59,690 nucleotides of DNA. Source: Rhodocyclaceae bacterium. GTDB lineage: Bacteria > Pseudomonadota > Gammaproteobacteria > Burkholderiales > Rhodocyclaceae. Each line of letters begins with the position of its first letter. The first letter of the stretch is position 1. The notes beneath the pieces were generated by a model, which had not been told where the DNA came from, made no database searches, and worked only from the letters and a program-made list of their open reading frames with translations. Below, in pieces: positions 8,461 to 16,706 of this stretch. Position numbers and translations under genes: made by a program. The stretch spans positions 1 through 59,690 of the forward strand of contig JAUXOM010000137.1 in the NCBI GenBank assembly GCA_030682175.1. Reading direction: 5' to 3'.

Positions 8461-9816
8461 ATGCACATTCATATTCTCGGAATTTGTGGCACCTTCATGG
8501 GCGGCATCGCCCTGATCGCCCGCGCCGCCGGCCACCGCGTCACCGGCTGCGACGCCAACGTGTATCCGCCGATGAGCGATCAGCTGGCAGCCGAAGGGGT
8601 CGAGCTGGTCGAGGGCTACAGCGCCGACCAGTTGGCGCTGCAAGCCGACCTGTGGGTGGTCGGCAATGCCGTGTCGCGCGGCAACCCCCTGCTGGAAGCG
8701 ATCCTGGAGCGTGGCCTGCCCTATGTGTCCGGGCCGCAGTGGCTGGCCGAGAACATCCTGCAGGGAAAATGGGTGCTGGCGGTGGCGGGTACCCATGGCA
8801 AGACGACCACCGCGGCCATGCTGGCGTGGATACTTGAATATGCCGGCCTGCGGCCGGGATTCCTGATTGGCGGCGTGCCGCAAAATTTCAAAAAATCGGC
8901 TAACTACTCTGATTCATCATTCTTCGTCGTCGAAGCTGATGAATATGACACGGCATTCTGCGACAAGCGATCCAAGTTCGTCCACTACCACCCGCGTACC
9001 GCAATCCTGAACAACCTCGAATTCGACCATGCGGATATCTTCGTCGATCTTGCTGCCATAGAAACGCAATTCCATCACTTCGTGCGCACAATTCCCGGTA
9101 ATGGCCTGGTGGTGTCCAATGCCGCCGAGCCGGCGCTCGAACGGGTATTGAAACGCGGCTGCTGGACGCCGGTCGAACGTTTCAACAGCGTGGCCGGTTG
9201 GCATGCCACGGGGGACGATGCGAGCGGCCAACTGCTTATCTGGCAGGGAGCGCGGGAAGCGGGCGCCATCGCCTGGGATCTGTCCGGCGAGCACAATCGC
9301 AACAATGCGCTGGCTGCTTTGCTGGCCGCGCGCCACGCCGGCGTTCCCCTTCCCCACGGGCTGGCGGCATTGGCCTGTTTTGAAAACGTCAAGCGCCGGC
9401 TGGAGGTGCGCGGTACGGTGCAGGGTGTGACCGTCTATGACGATTTCGCGCACCACCCGACGGCGATCGCCACCACGCTGGCCGGTTTGCGCGGCAAGAT
9501 TGGCGCGGACCAGGGGCGGATCCTCGCCGTGCTGGAACCGCGCTCCAATACCATGAAGCTCGGCGCGTTGAAGGATGCGCTGGCCGACAGCCTTGCGGTG
9601 GCCGATCAGGTGTTCTGCTACAGCGCCAATCTCGGCTGGGATGCGGCTACCGCACTGGCCACGCTGAGAGACAAGGCCGTGGTGAGTGATGATCTGGCCG
9701 ATCTGGTTGGCCGCGTGGTTGCCGCCGCCCGTCCGGGCGATCAGGTGCTGGTGATGAGCAACGGCGGATTTGGCGGCATCCACGACAAATTGCTGACCGC
9801 CCTCGCCGCCCGGTAA
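8461..9816 (+). CDS. mpl: UDP-MurNAc:L-Ala-gamma-D-Glu-meso-DAP ligase
   Basis: Recycles murein tripeptide by ligating it to UDP-N-acetylmuramate in the cytoplasm. The 451-residue length is typical. N-terminal Mur ligase domain: MHIHILGICGTFMGGIALIARAAGH, dinucleotide-like. Central ATPase domain: GTHGKTTTAAMLAWIL P-loop near residue 110 and EADEYDTAFCDKRSKF. The C-terminal domain has VYDDFAHHPTAI. Lacking a strong Shine-Dalgarno site, its start is set by family length. Diverges from the nucleotidyltransferase-like gene. Confidence 0.96.
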   Translation: MHIHILGICGTFMGGIALIARAAGHRVTGCDANVYPPMSDQLAAEGVELVEGYSADQLALQADLWVVGNAVSRGNPLLEAILERGLPYVSGPQWLAENILQGKWVLAVAGTHGKTTTAAMLAWILEYAGLRPGFLIGGVPQNFKKSANYSDSSFFVVEADEYDTAFCDKRSKFVHYHPRTAILNNLEFDHADIFVDLAAIETQFHHFVRTIPGNGLVVSNAAEPALERVLKRGCWTPVERFNSVAGWHATGDDASGQLLIWQGAREAGAIAWDLSGEHNRNNALAALLAARHAGVPLPHGLAALACFENVKRRLEVRGTVQGVTVYDDFAHHPTAIATTLAGLRGKIGADQGRILAVLEPRSNTMKLGALKDALADSLAVADQVFCYSANLGWDAATALATLRDKAVVSDDLADLVGRVVAAARPGDQVLVMSNGGFGGIHDKLLTALAAR

Positions 9817-9824
9817 GCAAACCC

Positions 9825-9917
9825 ATGGCCCCCCACGCTCGTAAAACCAACTCGCTGCCCCCCGCCCCCGGAGGGGGCCAGCCGTCCCGCCTCTCCTGGG
9901 GCGACCTGGCGCGCGGC
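9825..9917 (+). repeat. R2 repeat between mpl and SCO gene
   Basis: Starts ATGGCCCCCCACGCTCG, the same opening as the copy inside the rRNA methyltransferase gene at 17482. It also has a CCCCCGGAGGGGG hairpin and a CTCCTGGGGCGACC end. It occupies the whole intergenic gap. Confidence 0.7.
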
Positions 9918-9920
9918 TAG

Positions 9921-10655
9921 ATGTTCATCAAGATCGTCATCATCCTGCTGTTGTTGATTGTTGCGGCGAGCCTGCTCAGCGGACGCTCTGTGCTTGGCGC
10001 GCGGCGCGCGGCAGGCCAGGCCAGGCCGAGCTTGCGCAAGCTGATGATGAGTGTCGCCGTGTTATTGTTGGTCATCGGCGCCACGGTGGTGACCATTCAC
10101 CTCTCGGGCTGCAGCAAGTCCGGCGAGTCCGCGTTTCGTTCCACCGACATCAGCGGCGCGAAATTTGCCCGTTTGTCGTTCCTCGATGCCCTCACCGACC
10201 ACAACGGGCGCCGTGTCGCCAGCGCCGACTTTCAGGGCAAGGTGGTAATAGTTTTCTTTGGCTACATTCAGTGTCCGGACATCTGCCCGACCAAGATGGT
10301 GGCGTTCCAGGAAACCATGCGCCTGCTTGGCCCGGCTGCAGACCGCGTCCAGGTGCTGTTCGTCACCGTCGATCCGGAGCGCGACACGCAAGTCGAGCTG
10401 GCGGCCTATGTGCCCTGGTTCGATGCCCGTTTTTTGGGGCTGTCCGGCGCCCCCCGCGCTACCCGGGAGGTCGCGGAGGAATTCCGCGTGATTTATAGTA
10501 AGGTTAAGGACGGCACGGCGCTGGGTTACAGCATGGATCACAGCGCCACCAGTTATGTCTTTGACCCGCAGGGCCGGCCGCGCTTGTTGATCCGTTACGG
10601 TGAAACGCCGCAAAGCATTGCCGACGATGTGCTGAAGCTGCTAGCCGGGCACTGA
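9921..10655 (+). CDS. SCO1/SenC-type copper chaperone, extended N-terminus
   Basis: Copper and thiol-redox chaperone for cytochrome c oxidase CuA assembly, on the outer face of the inner membrane. The core has the CPDIC copper motif (near residue 117), the DPERD segment and the distal histidine in GYSMDHSATSYVFDP. The open frame (244 residues) starts with one hydrophobic segment (IKIVIILLLLIVAASLL), a basic loop, then a second (MMSVAVLLLVIGATVVTIHL) followed by the lipobox LSGC. An internal ATG at 10044 would give a normal lipoprotein SCO. The longer form resembles a twin-membrane-segment (DUF2909-like) protein fused to SCO. Confidence 0.88.
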   Translation: MFIKIVIILLLLIVAASLLSGRSVLGARRAAGQARPSLRKLMMSVAVLLLVIGATVVTIHLSGCSKSGESAFRSTDISGAKFARLSFLDALTDHNGRRVASADFQGKVVIVFFGYIQCPDICPTKMVAFQETMRLLGPAADRVQVLFVTVDPERDTQVELAAYVPWFDARFLGLSGAPRATREVAEEFRVIYSKVKDGTALGYSMDHSATSYVFDPQGRPRLLIRYGETPQSIADDVLKLLAGH

Positions 10656-10712
10656 AAGTCGCCACCCCAGGGGTGGCCGTGCTCCCGTGCCTGAATAAGC
10701 GACTGGCAAAGC

Positions 10713-10750
10713 AAAGCGGGCCGCCCGGATAACCTGGGCGGCCCGCTTTT
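10713..10750. terminator. bidirectional terminator SCO gene / rpoH
   Basis: A strong G/C stem, AAAGCGGGCCGCCC / GGGCGGCCCGCTTTT, with a 9-nt loop. A U-run lies on one side and an A-run on the other, so it can end transcripts of both convergent genes. Confidence 0.85.
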
Positions 10751-10763
10751 GGCTTGCGCAAGC

Positions 10764-11666
10764 TTACATGCGTGCTGCCAGAACACCTTTCATTTTCTGC
10801 ATGGCCTTGGCCTCGATCTGGCGGATGCGTTCGGCGGATACGCCGTATTCCGAAGCAAGTTCGTGGAGCGTGGCGCCGGACTCGTCGTCGTCCACCAACC
10901 AGCGCCGTTGCACGATGGTGCGGCTGCGGTCGTCCAGTTCGGCCAGCGCATCGCGCAGGCCGGTGTCCTGCAGGCGGTCGTGCTCCTTGCGCTCCAGCTG
11001 GATCGAGGGCTCGACGCTGATGTCGGCAGCCAGATAGGCGGCGGGTGAGTAGTGGTCGTCGTCATCGTCCGAGAGCGGCTCGAGCGAGATGTCCATGCCG
11101 CCCATGCGCGTCTCCATCTCGACCACTTCCTCGGGCTTGACGCCCAACTGACGGGCAACGCTGGCCACTTCATCGGGAGCCAGACTGGCGAAGCCGTGCT
11201 CGGCATTGGCCTCCTTGGCCAGCGCGGCTTTCATGCTGCGCAGATTGAAGAACAGCTTGCGCTGCGCCTTGGTGGTGGCGAGCTTCACCAAGCGCCAGTT
11301 CTTCAGGATGTATTCGTGGATTTCGGCCTTGATCCAGTGCAGTGCGAAGGAAACGAGGCGCACGCCACGCTCCGGATCGAAACGCTTGACGGCCTTCATC
11401 AGGCCGACGCTGCCTTCCTGGATCAGATCGGCATGTGGCAGGCCATAACCCAGATAACCGCGCGCCACGGCAATCACCAGCCGCAGGTGGGACATGACCA
11501 GCATGCGCGCAGCTTCACGATCACCATCATCGCGCAGGCGACGGGAAAGCTCCTGCTCCTCGTCCAGAGTCAGCAACGGCACACGGTTGGCGGCCTGAAT
11601 GTAGGCCTCGATGCTACCGGTGGGGGACGGGAGGGAAAATTGGGCAAGTGTCAGGGCATGTTGCAT
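10764..11666 (-). CDS. rpoH: heat-shock sigma factor sigma-32
   Basis: Directs RNA polymerase to heat-shock promoters. It is 300 residues, with region 2 (ARMLVMSHLRLVIAVARGYLGYG; HADLIQEGSVGLMKAVKRFDPERGVRLVSFALHWIKAEI), the RpoH box QRKLFFNLR, and region 4 helix-turn-helix ATLHELASEYGVSAERIRQIEAKAM. The start has a good AAGGAGG site. A CIRCE element lies 26 bp upstream of the start codon, so HrcA probably represses it and links GroE status to sigma-32 levels. Confidence 0.97.
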   Translation of the reverse strand: MQHALTLAQFSLPSPTGSIEAYIQAANRVPLLTLDEEQELSRRLRDDGDREAARMLVMSHLRLVIAVARGYLGYGLPHADLIQEGSVGLMKAVKRFDPERGVRLVSFALHWIKAEIHEYILKNWRLVKLATTKAQRKLFFNLRSMKAALAKEANAEHGFASLAPDEVASVARQLGVKPEEVVEMETRMGGMDISLEPLSDDDDDHYSPAAYLAADISVEPSIQLERKEHDRLQDTGLRDALAELDDRSRTIVQRRWLVDDDESGATLHELASEYGVSAERIRQIEAKAMQKMKGVLAARM

Positions 11667-11691
11667 ATCTAGAGCCTCCTTCGATGGAATT

Positions 11692-11718
11692 TTAGCACTC
11701 GGTGAATGTGAGTGCTAA
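11692..11718 (-). promoter_or_regulatory. CIRCE element (HrcA operator) upstream of rpoH
   Basis: TTAGCACTC-N9-GAGTGCTAA matches the CIRCE consensus exactly in both arms. The rpoH-proximal arm runs into TAAAAT, a plausible -10, so bound HrcA would block the promoter. The Crp/Fnr gene starts about 135 bp away on the other strand. Confidence 0.9.
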
Positions 11719-11853
11719 TAAGTCTAACAAGTTCCCGACTAATTTACTATGGATTTGTGCCTTCTGGTCTTTTTTTCCAAAAAAGAGCGGTGCGTACGGT
11801 GTTGCGGAGTTTTCGGTGAGCAGGCGGGAAATGCTCGCCTACAATGTGCCGCA

Positions 11854-12576
11854 ATGGAAGATCACGTCATCACTCTGCTCAAGCGCATGCCGCTGCTCGG
11901 CGCGCTTCCGGCTGCGCTCATCGCGCAGATCGCCACGGCGACGCAGGAACGGGGTTATGCACGGGATGTCGTGGTCCTGCAAAAGGGCGAACATCCGGGT
12001 GGACTCCTGCTCATTGTGTCGGGGAGTCTCAAGGAGTCCTGTCGCTCGCCAGGGGGCGAGGAAAAGGTTATCGAGATCCTCGCTGCCGGCCAGACCTGCG
12101 GCGAGGCGGCGCTGTTTCTCGACTGTCCTTACCCCATGTGCGCTACCACGCTGAGCAACACGGTGCTGTTGCACATTGAAAAACAGGCCATTGATGAACT
12201 CGTCGAAGTCGCGCCGAAATTTGTCAAGCGCATGCTGCAGGAGCTTGCCGAACGGCAGAACTCGATCATGCGCGATATCGAGGCTTATGCCCGATCCAGC
12301 CTTCTGCAACGGCTGGTCGATTTTCTGCTCGAACAACGCCGCGCTGGTGATGGGCGTTCGGCGAGCATCACCCTGCCGGCGAGAAAACAGGTCGTTGCCT
12401 CGCGTCTGAGCATGACGCCCGCAGCCCTGTCGCGCAGCTTTCGCGATCTGGCGGAAGCCGGACTGATTGAGATGCGCGGCAAGCGCGTGATATTGCTCGA
12501 TCCGGAGCGGCTTGGTGAGTTCGCGCGGCAGAGTCCCACCAACTTGGCAGACGTTGTATTGCTACCCAAAGCTTGA
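11854..12576 (+). CDS. Crp/Fnr-family transcription regulator
   Basis: A 240-residue regulator from the ATG of MEDHVITLLKRMPLL. Longer open reading to 11749 lacks family similarity. The cyclic-nucleotide-binding-type beta barrel (about 20-120: YARDVVVLQKGEHPGGLLLIVSGSLK) is followed by the dimer helix and a helix-turn-helix (QVVASRLSMTPAALSRSFRDLAEAGLI). No N-terminal cysteine cluster is present, so it is not a canonical oxygen-sensing Fnr. The barrel lacks the classic cAMP arginine motif, so the ligand is unknown. It diverges from rpoH. Confidence 0.88.
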   Translation: MEDHVITLLKRMPLLGALPAALIAQIATATQERGYARDVVVLQKGEHPGGLLLIVSGSLKESCRSPGGEEKVIEILAAGQTCGEAALFLDCPYPMCATTLSNTVLLHIEKQAIDELVEVAPKFVKRMLQELAERQNSIMRDIEAYARSSLLQRLVDFLLEQRRAGDGRSASITLPARKQVVASRLSMTPAALSRSFRDLAEAGLIEMRGKRVILLDPERLGEFARQSPTNLADVVLLPKA

Positions 12577-12593
12577 ATGTGGCCAGGCAGGGG

Positions 12594-13481
12594 TCAGTGC
12601 TGGCGCATCGACAGGGCCGCCCCGCACCAGCCGAGCAGCGCGGCGCCACCCAGCAGCACGGCGCTTTCGGTTGCCGTCGGCAGCGCCAGCAGTAGATCCA
12701 GCCCGTACAAGCCGGCGATTTCGGCGACCGGCATGCGCAGCCAGAGCGTGGCGGCGCCGACAATCAGCCAGGCCGTTGCCCCGCCCAGCAGTCCCAGCAG
12801 GCCGCCATACCAGAGGAAGGGACGGCGAATGAAGGCGTTGGTGGCCCCCAGCAAACGACTGACCTCCACCTCGTTTTGACGCGTCAGGACCTGCAGGCGA
12901 ATGGTGTTGAAGGTGATGGTGACCAAGCCGATGCCCAGCAGGGTGGCAAGCAGCAGCACGCCGGTGTTCCCGAGCTTGACCAACGCATGCAGCCGGCGCG
13001 CCCAGTCGGCATCGATCTGCACGTGCTCGACTTCCCGCCATTGGCGCACGGTGGTCGCCAGGCGTTCGAAGGCTGCGGGGGTGTCGTCCGCCAGCGTGAC
13101 GATGATCGCATCCGGGAAGGGATTTTTCGGCAGCACCGCAATCGCATCGGCCAGTCCGGCATTGGCCTTCATGCGCGCGAGCGTTTCCTCGCGAGGGAGC
13201 AGTTGCGTCCTGGCGACCCCCGGCAAACCTTGCAAACGCAGTTCGACCGCCTGTGCAAGCTTGCGCTCGGCTTGGAGGGTAAGGAACAGGGTCATTTGCG
13301 GATGCGGCGAAGCGTCGCGAGTCAGGGAGCCGAGGTGCGACAGCAGCAAATGTCCGCCGGCGGGCAGCGCCAGGGCGACGCCGATGCCCAGCAGCGCCAG
13401 CAAGGTATTCAACGGCGCCGCCGTCAGCCGGGACAGCGCCCGCTGAAAGGCGTTCCAGTGTGCAAAAAGCCAGTTCAACAT
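12594..13481 (-). CDS. ftsX: cell division ABC transporter permease FtsX
   Basis: Membrane partner of FtsE that signals to periplasmic amidase activators during division. At 295 residues it has the normal topology: a first membrane segment (NTLLALLGIGVALALPAGGHLLL), a periplasmic domain (about 55-165), then three C-terminal membrane segments. The TRQNEVEVSRLLGATNAFIRRPFLWYG stretch is the conserved cytoplasmic loop motif of FtsX. It lies 76 bp downstream of ftsE on the same strand. Confidence 0.95.
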   Translation of the reverse strand: MLNWLFAHWNAFQRALSRLTAAPLNTLLALLGIGVALALPAGGHLLLSHLGSLTRDASPHPQMTLFLTLQAERKLAQAVELRLQGLPGVARTQLLPREETLARMKANAGLADAIAVLPKNPFPDAIIVTLADDTPAAFERLATTVRQWREVEHVQIDADWARRLHALVKLGNTGVLLLATLLGIGLVTITFNTIRLQVLTRQNEVEVSRLLGATNAFIRRPFLWYGGLLGLLGGATAWLIVGAATLWLRMPVAEIAGLYGLDLLLALPTATESAVLLGGAALLGWCGAALSMRQH

Positions 13482-13557
13482 GAAAATCCCATCAACAACC
13501 AGCGTGCGTGCGCCGGTTCAGTACGGATGGCGGAGTTTATGAAAGCCAGGAAATGGG

Positions 13558-14202
13558 TCAAAGCATTCTGCCGTGATCAAGCAGCAAGCGTCGCGCGCCG
13601 GGGAACAGGCTGTCATCATAGGTGGCGACCAGCACGGTGACGCCGACCCGATGAAATTCGAGGAAGATACTTGCGACATCGTGTGCCGTGTCGAGGTCGA
13701 GATAGGCCGTCGGCTCGTCGGCCAGCAACAGGCTGGGCCGATGCACGACGGCGCGGGCGATGGCCAGCCGCTGCTGCTCGCCGCCGGAGAGGGCAATCGG
13801 CATGGCGCGCGCGCGTTGCAGCAAGCCGACCTTGTCGAGCGCGGCTTCCGCGCGGCGCTGTGCTTCCTTGCGCGAAAACCCGGTAATTTCCAGGGGCAGC
13901 AGCACATTGGCCAGGACAGTTCGATCGAACAACAATTTCTGATCCTGAAACACCAGCCCGAGATTCCGGCGCAAAAAAGGCAGTGCCCGACTGCCGAGCG
14001 CGCCGACGTTCTGGCCATTCACCAGCACTGCGCCGCGCGTGGGTCGCTCGATGGCGGGAATCAGCTTGAGCAGGGTCGATTTGCCGGCGCCGGAATGGCC
14101 GACAATCGTGATCAGTTCACCCGCGGCAATTTCGGCGCTGACATCCGTCAGCGCTGTGATGTCCGGCGGGTAGCGTTTGGTAATCGAATCGAAGCGGATC
14201 AT
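13558..14202 (-). CDS. ftsE: cell division ATP-binding protein FtsE
   Basis: ABC ATPase driving FtsX. The 214 residues carry Walker A GHSGAGKSTLLK (near 35-46), the Q-loop VFQDQKLLFDRTV, the signature LSGGEQQRLAIARA, Walker B LLLADEPTAYLD and the H-loop region VLVATYDDSLF, where the usual switch histidine (HD) is replaced by YD. The start codon lies only 3 bp from an R3 element, so any ribosome-binding site and the leader are element-derived, and no good Shine-Dalgarno is visible. Confidence 0.95.
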   Translation of the reverse strand: MIRFDSITKRYPPDITALTDVSAEIAAGELITIVGHSGAGKSTLLKLIPAIERPTRGAVLVNGQNVGALGSRALPFLRRNLGLVFQDQKLLFDRTVLANVLLPLEITGFSRKEAQRRAEAALDKVGLLQRARAMPIALSGGEQQRLAIARAVVHRPSLLLADEPTAYLDLDTAHDVASIFLEFHRVGVTVLVATYDDSLFPGARRLLLDHGRML

Positions 14203-14205
14203 GAA

Positions 14206-14369
14206 CCTGGAAAAAGCAGTTCACCACGGAGGACACGGTGATCACGGAGAAAAAACCAGGCGTTACGAAATAAGCGCCTGTCGCCCGTTGCGTGGGCCTG
14301 AATTTTGTGTGCTTGCGCCGTTCCCCCGTGCCCTCCGTGCTCTCTGTGGTGCGAACCGGGGTTTTTAGG
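14206..14369 (+). repeat. R3 element, copy 2, abutting ftsE
   Basis: A 164-bp copy starting CCTGGAAAAAGCAGTTCACC and ending GCGAACCGGGGTTTTTAGG, an imperfect inverted pair. It lies 3 bp upstream of the ftsE start codon. It contains the palindromic core GTGATCAC and an internal GGCGTTACGAAATAAGCGCC near-hairpin. Confidence 0.8.
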
Positions 14370-14410
14370 ATGAACGTCATCGTAAGACGCGCCAGTGTAG
14401 CTCAGGACAG

Positions 14411-14436
14411 GAAAGTCGGCTCTGGCGATACGGCGC
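14411..14436 (-). repeat. R1 repeat, variant with CTCT
   Basis: GAAAGTCGGCTCTGGCGATA carries the GCTCTGGC variant that recurs in ispE at 47746. It lies between the R3 copy and the chemoreceptor gene; no gene is visible in 14203-14506. Confidence 0.6.
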
Positions 14437-14460
14437 AACCGCGGGAAGATCGATTGCCGG

Positions 14461-14493
14461 GCGAACCCCATCCCGGCCCGGGATGGGGTTCGC
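14461..14493 (-). terminator. hairpin after the chemoreceptor gene
   Basis: A perfect 15-bp stem, GCGAACCCCATCCCG / CGGGATGGGGTTCGC, with a 3-nt loop, 14 bp past the stop codon. There is no clear U-tract, so it may be a mRNA 3' stabiliser or a Rho-assisted terminator. Confidence 0.6.
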
Positions 14494-14506
14494 CATTGAC
14501 GGGGCT

Positions 14507-16567
14507 TCAGGCGTGAAACTGTGCCGCCAACAACTTCAGCTTCTCGGCCAGCTTGCCAATCTGCTGTGCCTCGGCGGCGGAACGCTGAGCGGTCAGGGTG
14601 CCGGATTCGGCGCCCTGGGAGATGCGCTCCATATTTCCGGCAATGTCGCGGGTGGCGGCACTGCTTTCGGCCAGCGCATCGCTGATCATCTGCACGGCGT
14701 GGCTGGCCTGGGTAACTGAAGTCTCGACTGAGGCGGCCACCTCGCCGGCCGCGCGGGCGCTCTTGGCGCCTTCGCCAACGCCTCTGCTGCTGGCGGCCAC
14801 CTCATTGGCCACGGCGCGACTGACACTCTGGATGCGCTGGATCATGGCGGCGATTTCCTGCGTCGAGTTGCCGGTGCGCTCGGCCAGCTTGCGCACCTCG
14901 TCGGCAACCACGGCAAAACCGCGCCCCTGTTCGCCGGCGCGCGCGGCCTCGATGGCGGCGTTCAGGGCGAGCAGATTGGTCTGGTCGGCAATTTCCTTGA
15001 TCACCAGCACCACGCGGCTGATTTCCTCCGACATGGTGGCCAGTTCGGCGATGCGTTGTTCGGAACCGGCCACCACCTGTGCGGCAGAGGCAATATGGTC
15101 GGCCGCCGTGCGGCTGATCGTGGCGCTTTCGCGGGTTGCCGAAGCGGAGACGGTGGTTGCCTCCATGGCTTGCTGCGCATTGCTGCTCATTTCGTCGGCG
15201 GCAGTGGACAGTTCTTCCACGGCGGCCGCCACGCTCGAAATGCTGGCCGATTGCGCCTGGGTTGCCTGCACGGTTTCCGCGCTGACCGCTGCCAGCTGGC
15301 GGCTTGAATGATCAAGTGAGCGTGCGCTCTGCTGGACCAGACTGATGGCCTCGTGCAGGCGATTTCTCAACATCGCCACGCGCGTCAGTATGGCGCCGAA
15401 TTCGTCATGGCTGCCGGCGCGGATGACCTGGGAGAGATTGCCGCCGGCGACGGCGGAGGCGAGATTTTCGGTTTCGCGCGCCTGGCGGGCGATGCGGGAT
15501 AACAGGATGCCGCCCAGCAGGATGCCGAAAACGATCACGCCACCCGCAAAAAACAGGCTGCGCCGGTTGGCGGCTTCCTGTTGCTCATCCAGCTGGGCGA
15601 GCAGCTTGGGCGTCGCCTCGTCGAGTTGCTTGATCTCGGCAACCATGATGTCGCGCATCTCGCGCCACTTCGGCGTCTCGGTCTTGGTGAGCACGCCCTT
15701 GGCTTCCTCGAATTGCTTGGCCTTGAGCAGCTCGAAAATCTGCTCGTGCATTTGCTTCTGCTCGGTGCGCAGGGCAATCAGGCGATCCGGCAGGCCGGAC
15801 TTGAGGGTTTGCTGGTCGAGTGCGCGGGCCTGCTCGCCTGCCTTGTCGTAGGCGGCCGTGGCGTTCTGGTAGTTTTCGTAGGCACGCTTGTTTTCCGGAT
15901 CGAGCATGACGTTGCGCAGCGCCTGACCCATCTGCAGACCCTGGGCGTACATGTTGTAGAAGTCGGCGCGACGCGCGACGTCCTGATCGATGTACTGTTT
16001 ATAGGCCTGCTCGATCTTTCCGCTCGAATGATGGGCTTCGACCAGGGCGCCGACCAGCAGCACCATGATCAGTGCCATGACCATTGCGAGGCGGTTGCCG
16101 ATGCGCATGTTGTCGATCCAGCCCCAAAAGTTGGTCCTGGCGACCTGCCCTTCGTACAGGCGGATCGAGGGGTCCTGGCGCATGCGCTGATAGAGCGATT
16201 CGGCCGCATTGACTTCGTCTCGCGTGGGCTTGACGCGCACCGACATGTAGCCGCCATCGGCTTTGGGCGTCACCGAGGCGCGCACCCAGTAGTGGTCGCC
16301 GTTCTTGCAGCGGTTCTTGACGACGCCAGCCCAGGGGCGGCCATTCTTTACTGTCTGCCAGAGGTCGCGGAAGGCTTCGGCCGGCATGTCGGGATGGCGC
16401 AGCAGGTTGTGCGGCTGGCCGATCAGTTCTTCGCTTGTGTAACCACTGACCTCGGCGAAGTCGTCATTGACGAAGGTAATAATGCCCTTGGCGTCGGTAT
16501 GCGAGAGGATGGCGATATCGGCAGCAAAGCTGCGCTCTGCGTTGGTGACGGGTTGATTGTTGCGCAC
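14507..16567 (-). CDS. PAS-domain methyl-accepting chemotaxis protein
   Basis: Chemoreceptor of 686 residues from a GTG start with an AGGAG site. The N-terminal Aer-type PAS domain (about 10-125) has [27 protein letters not shown] and probably senses redox through a cofactor. Membrane segments sit near 158-177 and 345-367, enclosing a periplasmic four-helix-type domain. A HAMP-like segment and the signalling domain follow, with its hairpin tip [41 protein letters not shown]. Aer itself lacks the large periplasmic domain, so this is a PAS-plus-4HB hybrid. Confidence 0.92.
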   Translation of the reverse strand: MRNNQPVTNAERSFAADIAILSHTDAKGIITFVNDDFAEVSGYTSEELIGQPHNLLRHPDMPAEAFRDLWQTVKNGRPWAGVVKNRCKNGDHYWVRASVTPKADGGYMSVRVKPTRDEVNAAESLYQRMRQDPSIRLYEGQVARTNFWGWIDNMRIGNRLAMVMALIMVLLVGALVEAHHSSGKIEQAYKQYIDQDVARRADFYNMYAQGLQMGQALRNVMLDPENKRAYENYQNATAAYDKAGEQARALDQQTLKSGLPDRLIALRTEQKQMHEQIFELLKAKQFEEAKGVLTKTETPKWREMRDIMVAEIKQLDEATPKLLAQLDEQQEAANRRSLFFAGGVIVFGILLGGILLSRIARQARETENLASAVAGGNLSQVIRAGSHDEFGAILTRVAMLRNRLHEAISLVQQSARSLDHSSRQLAAVSAETVQATQAQSASISSVAAAVEELSTAADEMSSNAQQAMEATTVSASATRESATISRTAADHIASAAQVVAGSEQRIAELATMSEEISRVVLVIKEIADQTNLLALNAAIEAARAGEQGRGFAVVADEVRKLAERTGNSTQEIAAMIQRIQSVSRAVANEVAASSRGVGEGAKSARAAGEVAASVETSVTQASHAVQMISDALAESSAATRDIAGNMERISQGAESGTLTAQRSAAEAQQIGKLAEKLKLLAAQFHA

Positions 16568-16706
16568 GGGGTTCTCCTGGGGCGAGCTCGAATATTATTT
16601 ATTATCACACCGAAGCTTATGATTAGGTAATAGATTTGAGGCTGCGCCGCGCATGCTCTGTTGCGGCCATGCAAAGGCGGCGTCACTGGTAACGGGCTGG
16701 ATCGAC

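Noticed and set aside
10207-10225. R1-like sequence in the SCO gene
   Set aside because: It encodes VASADFQGKVV, a normal SCO segment; only the core is shared.
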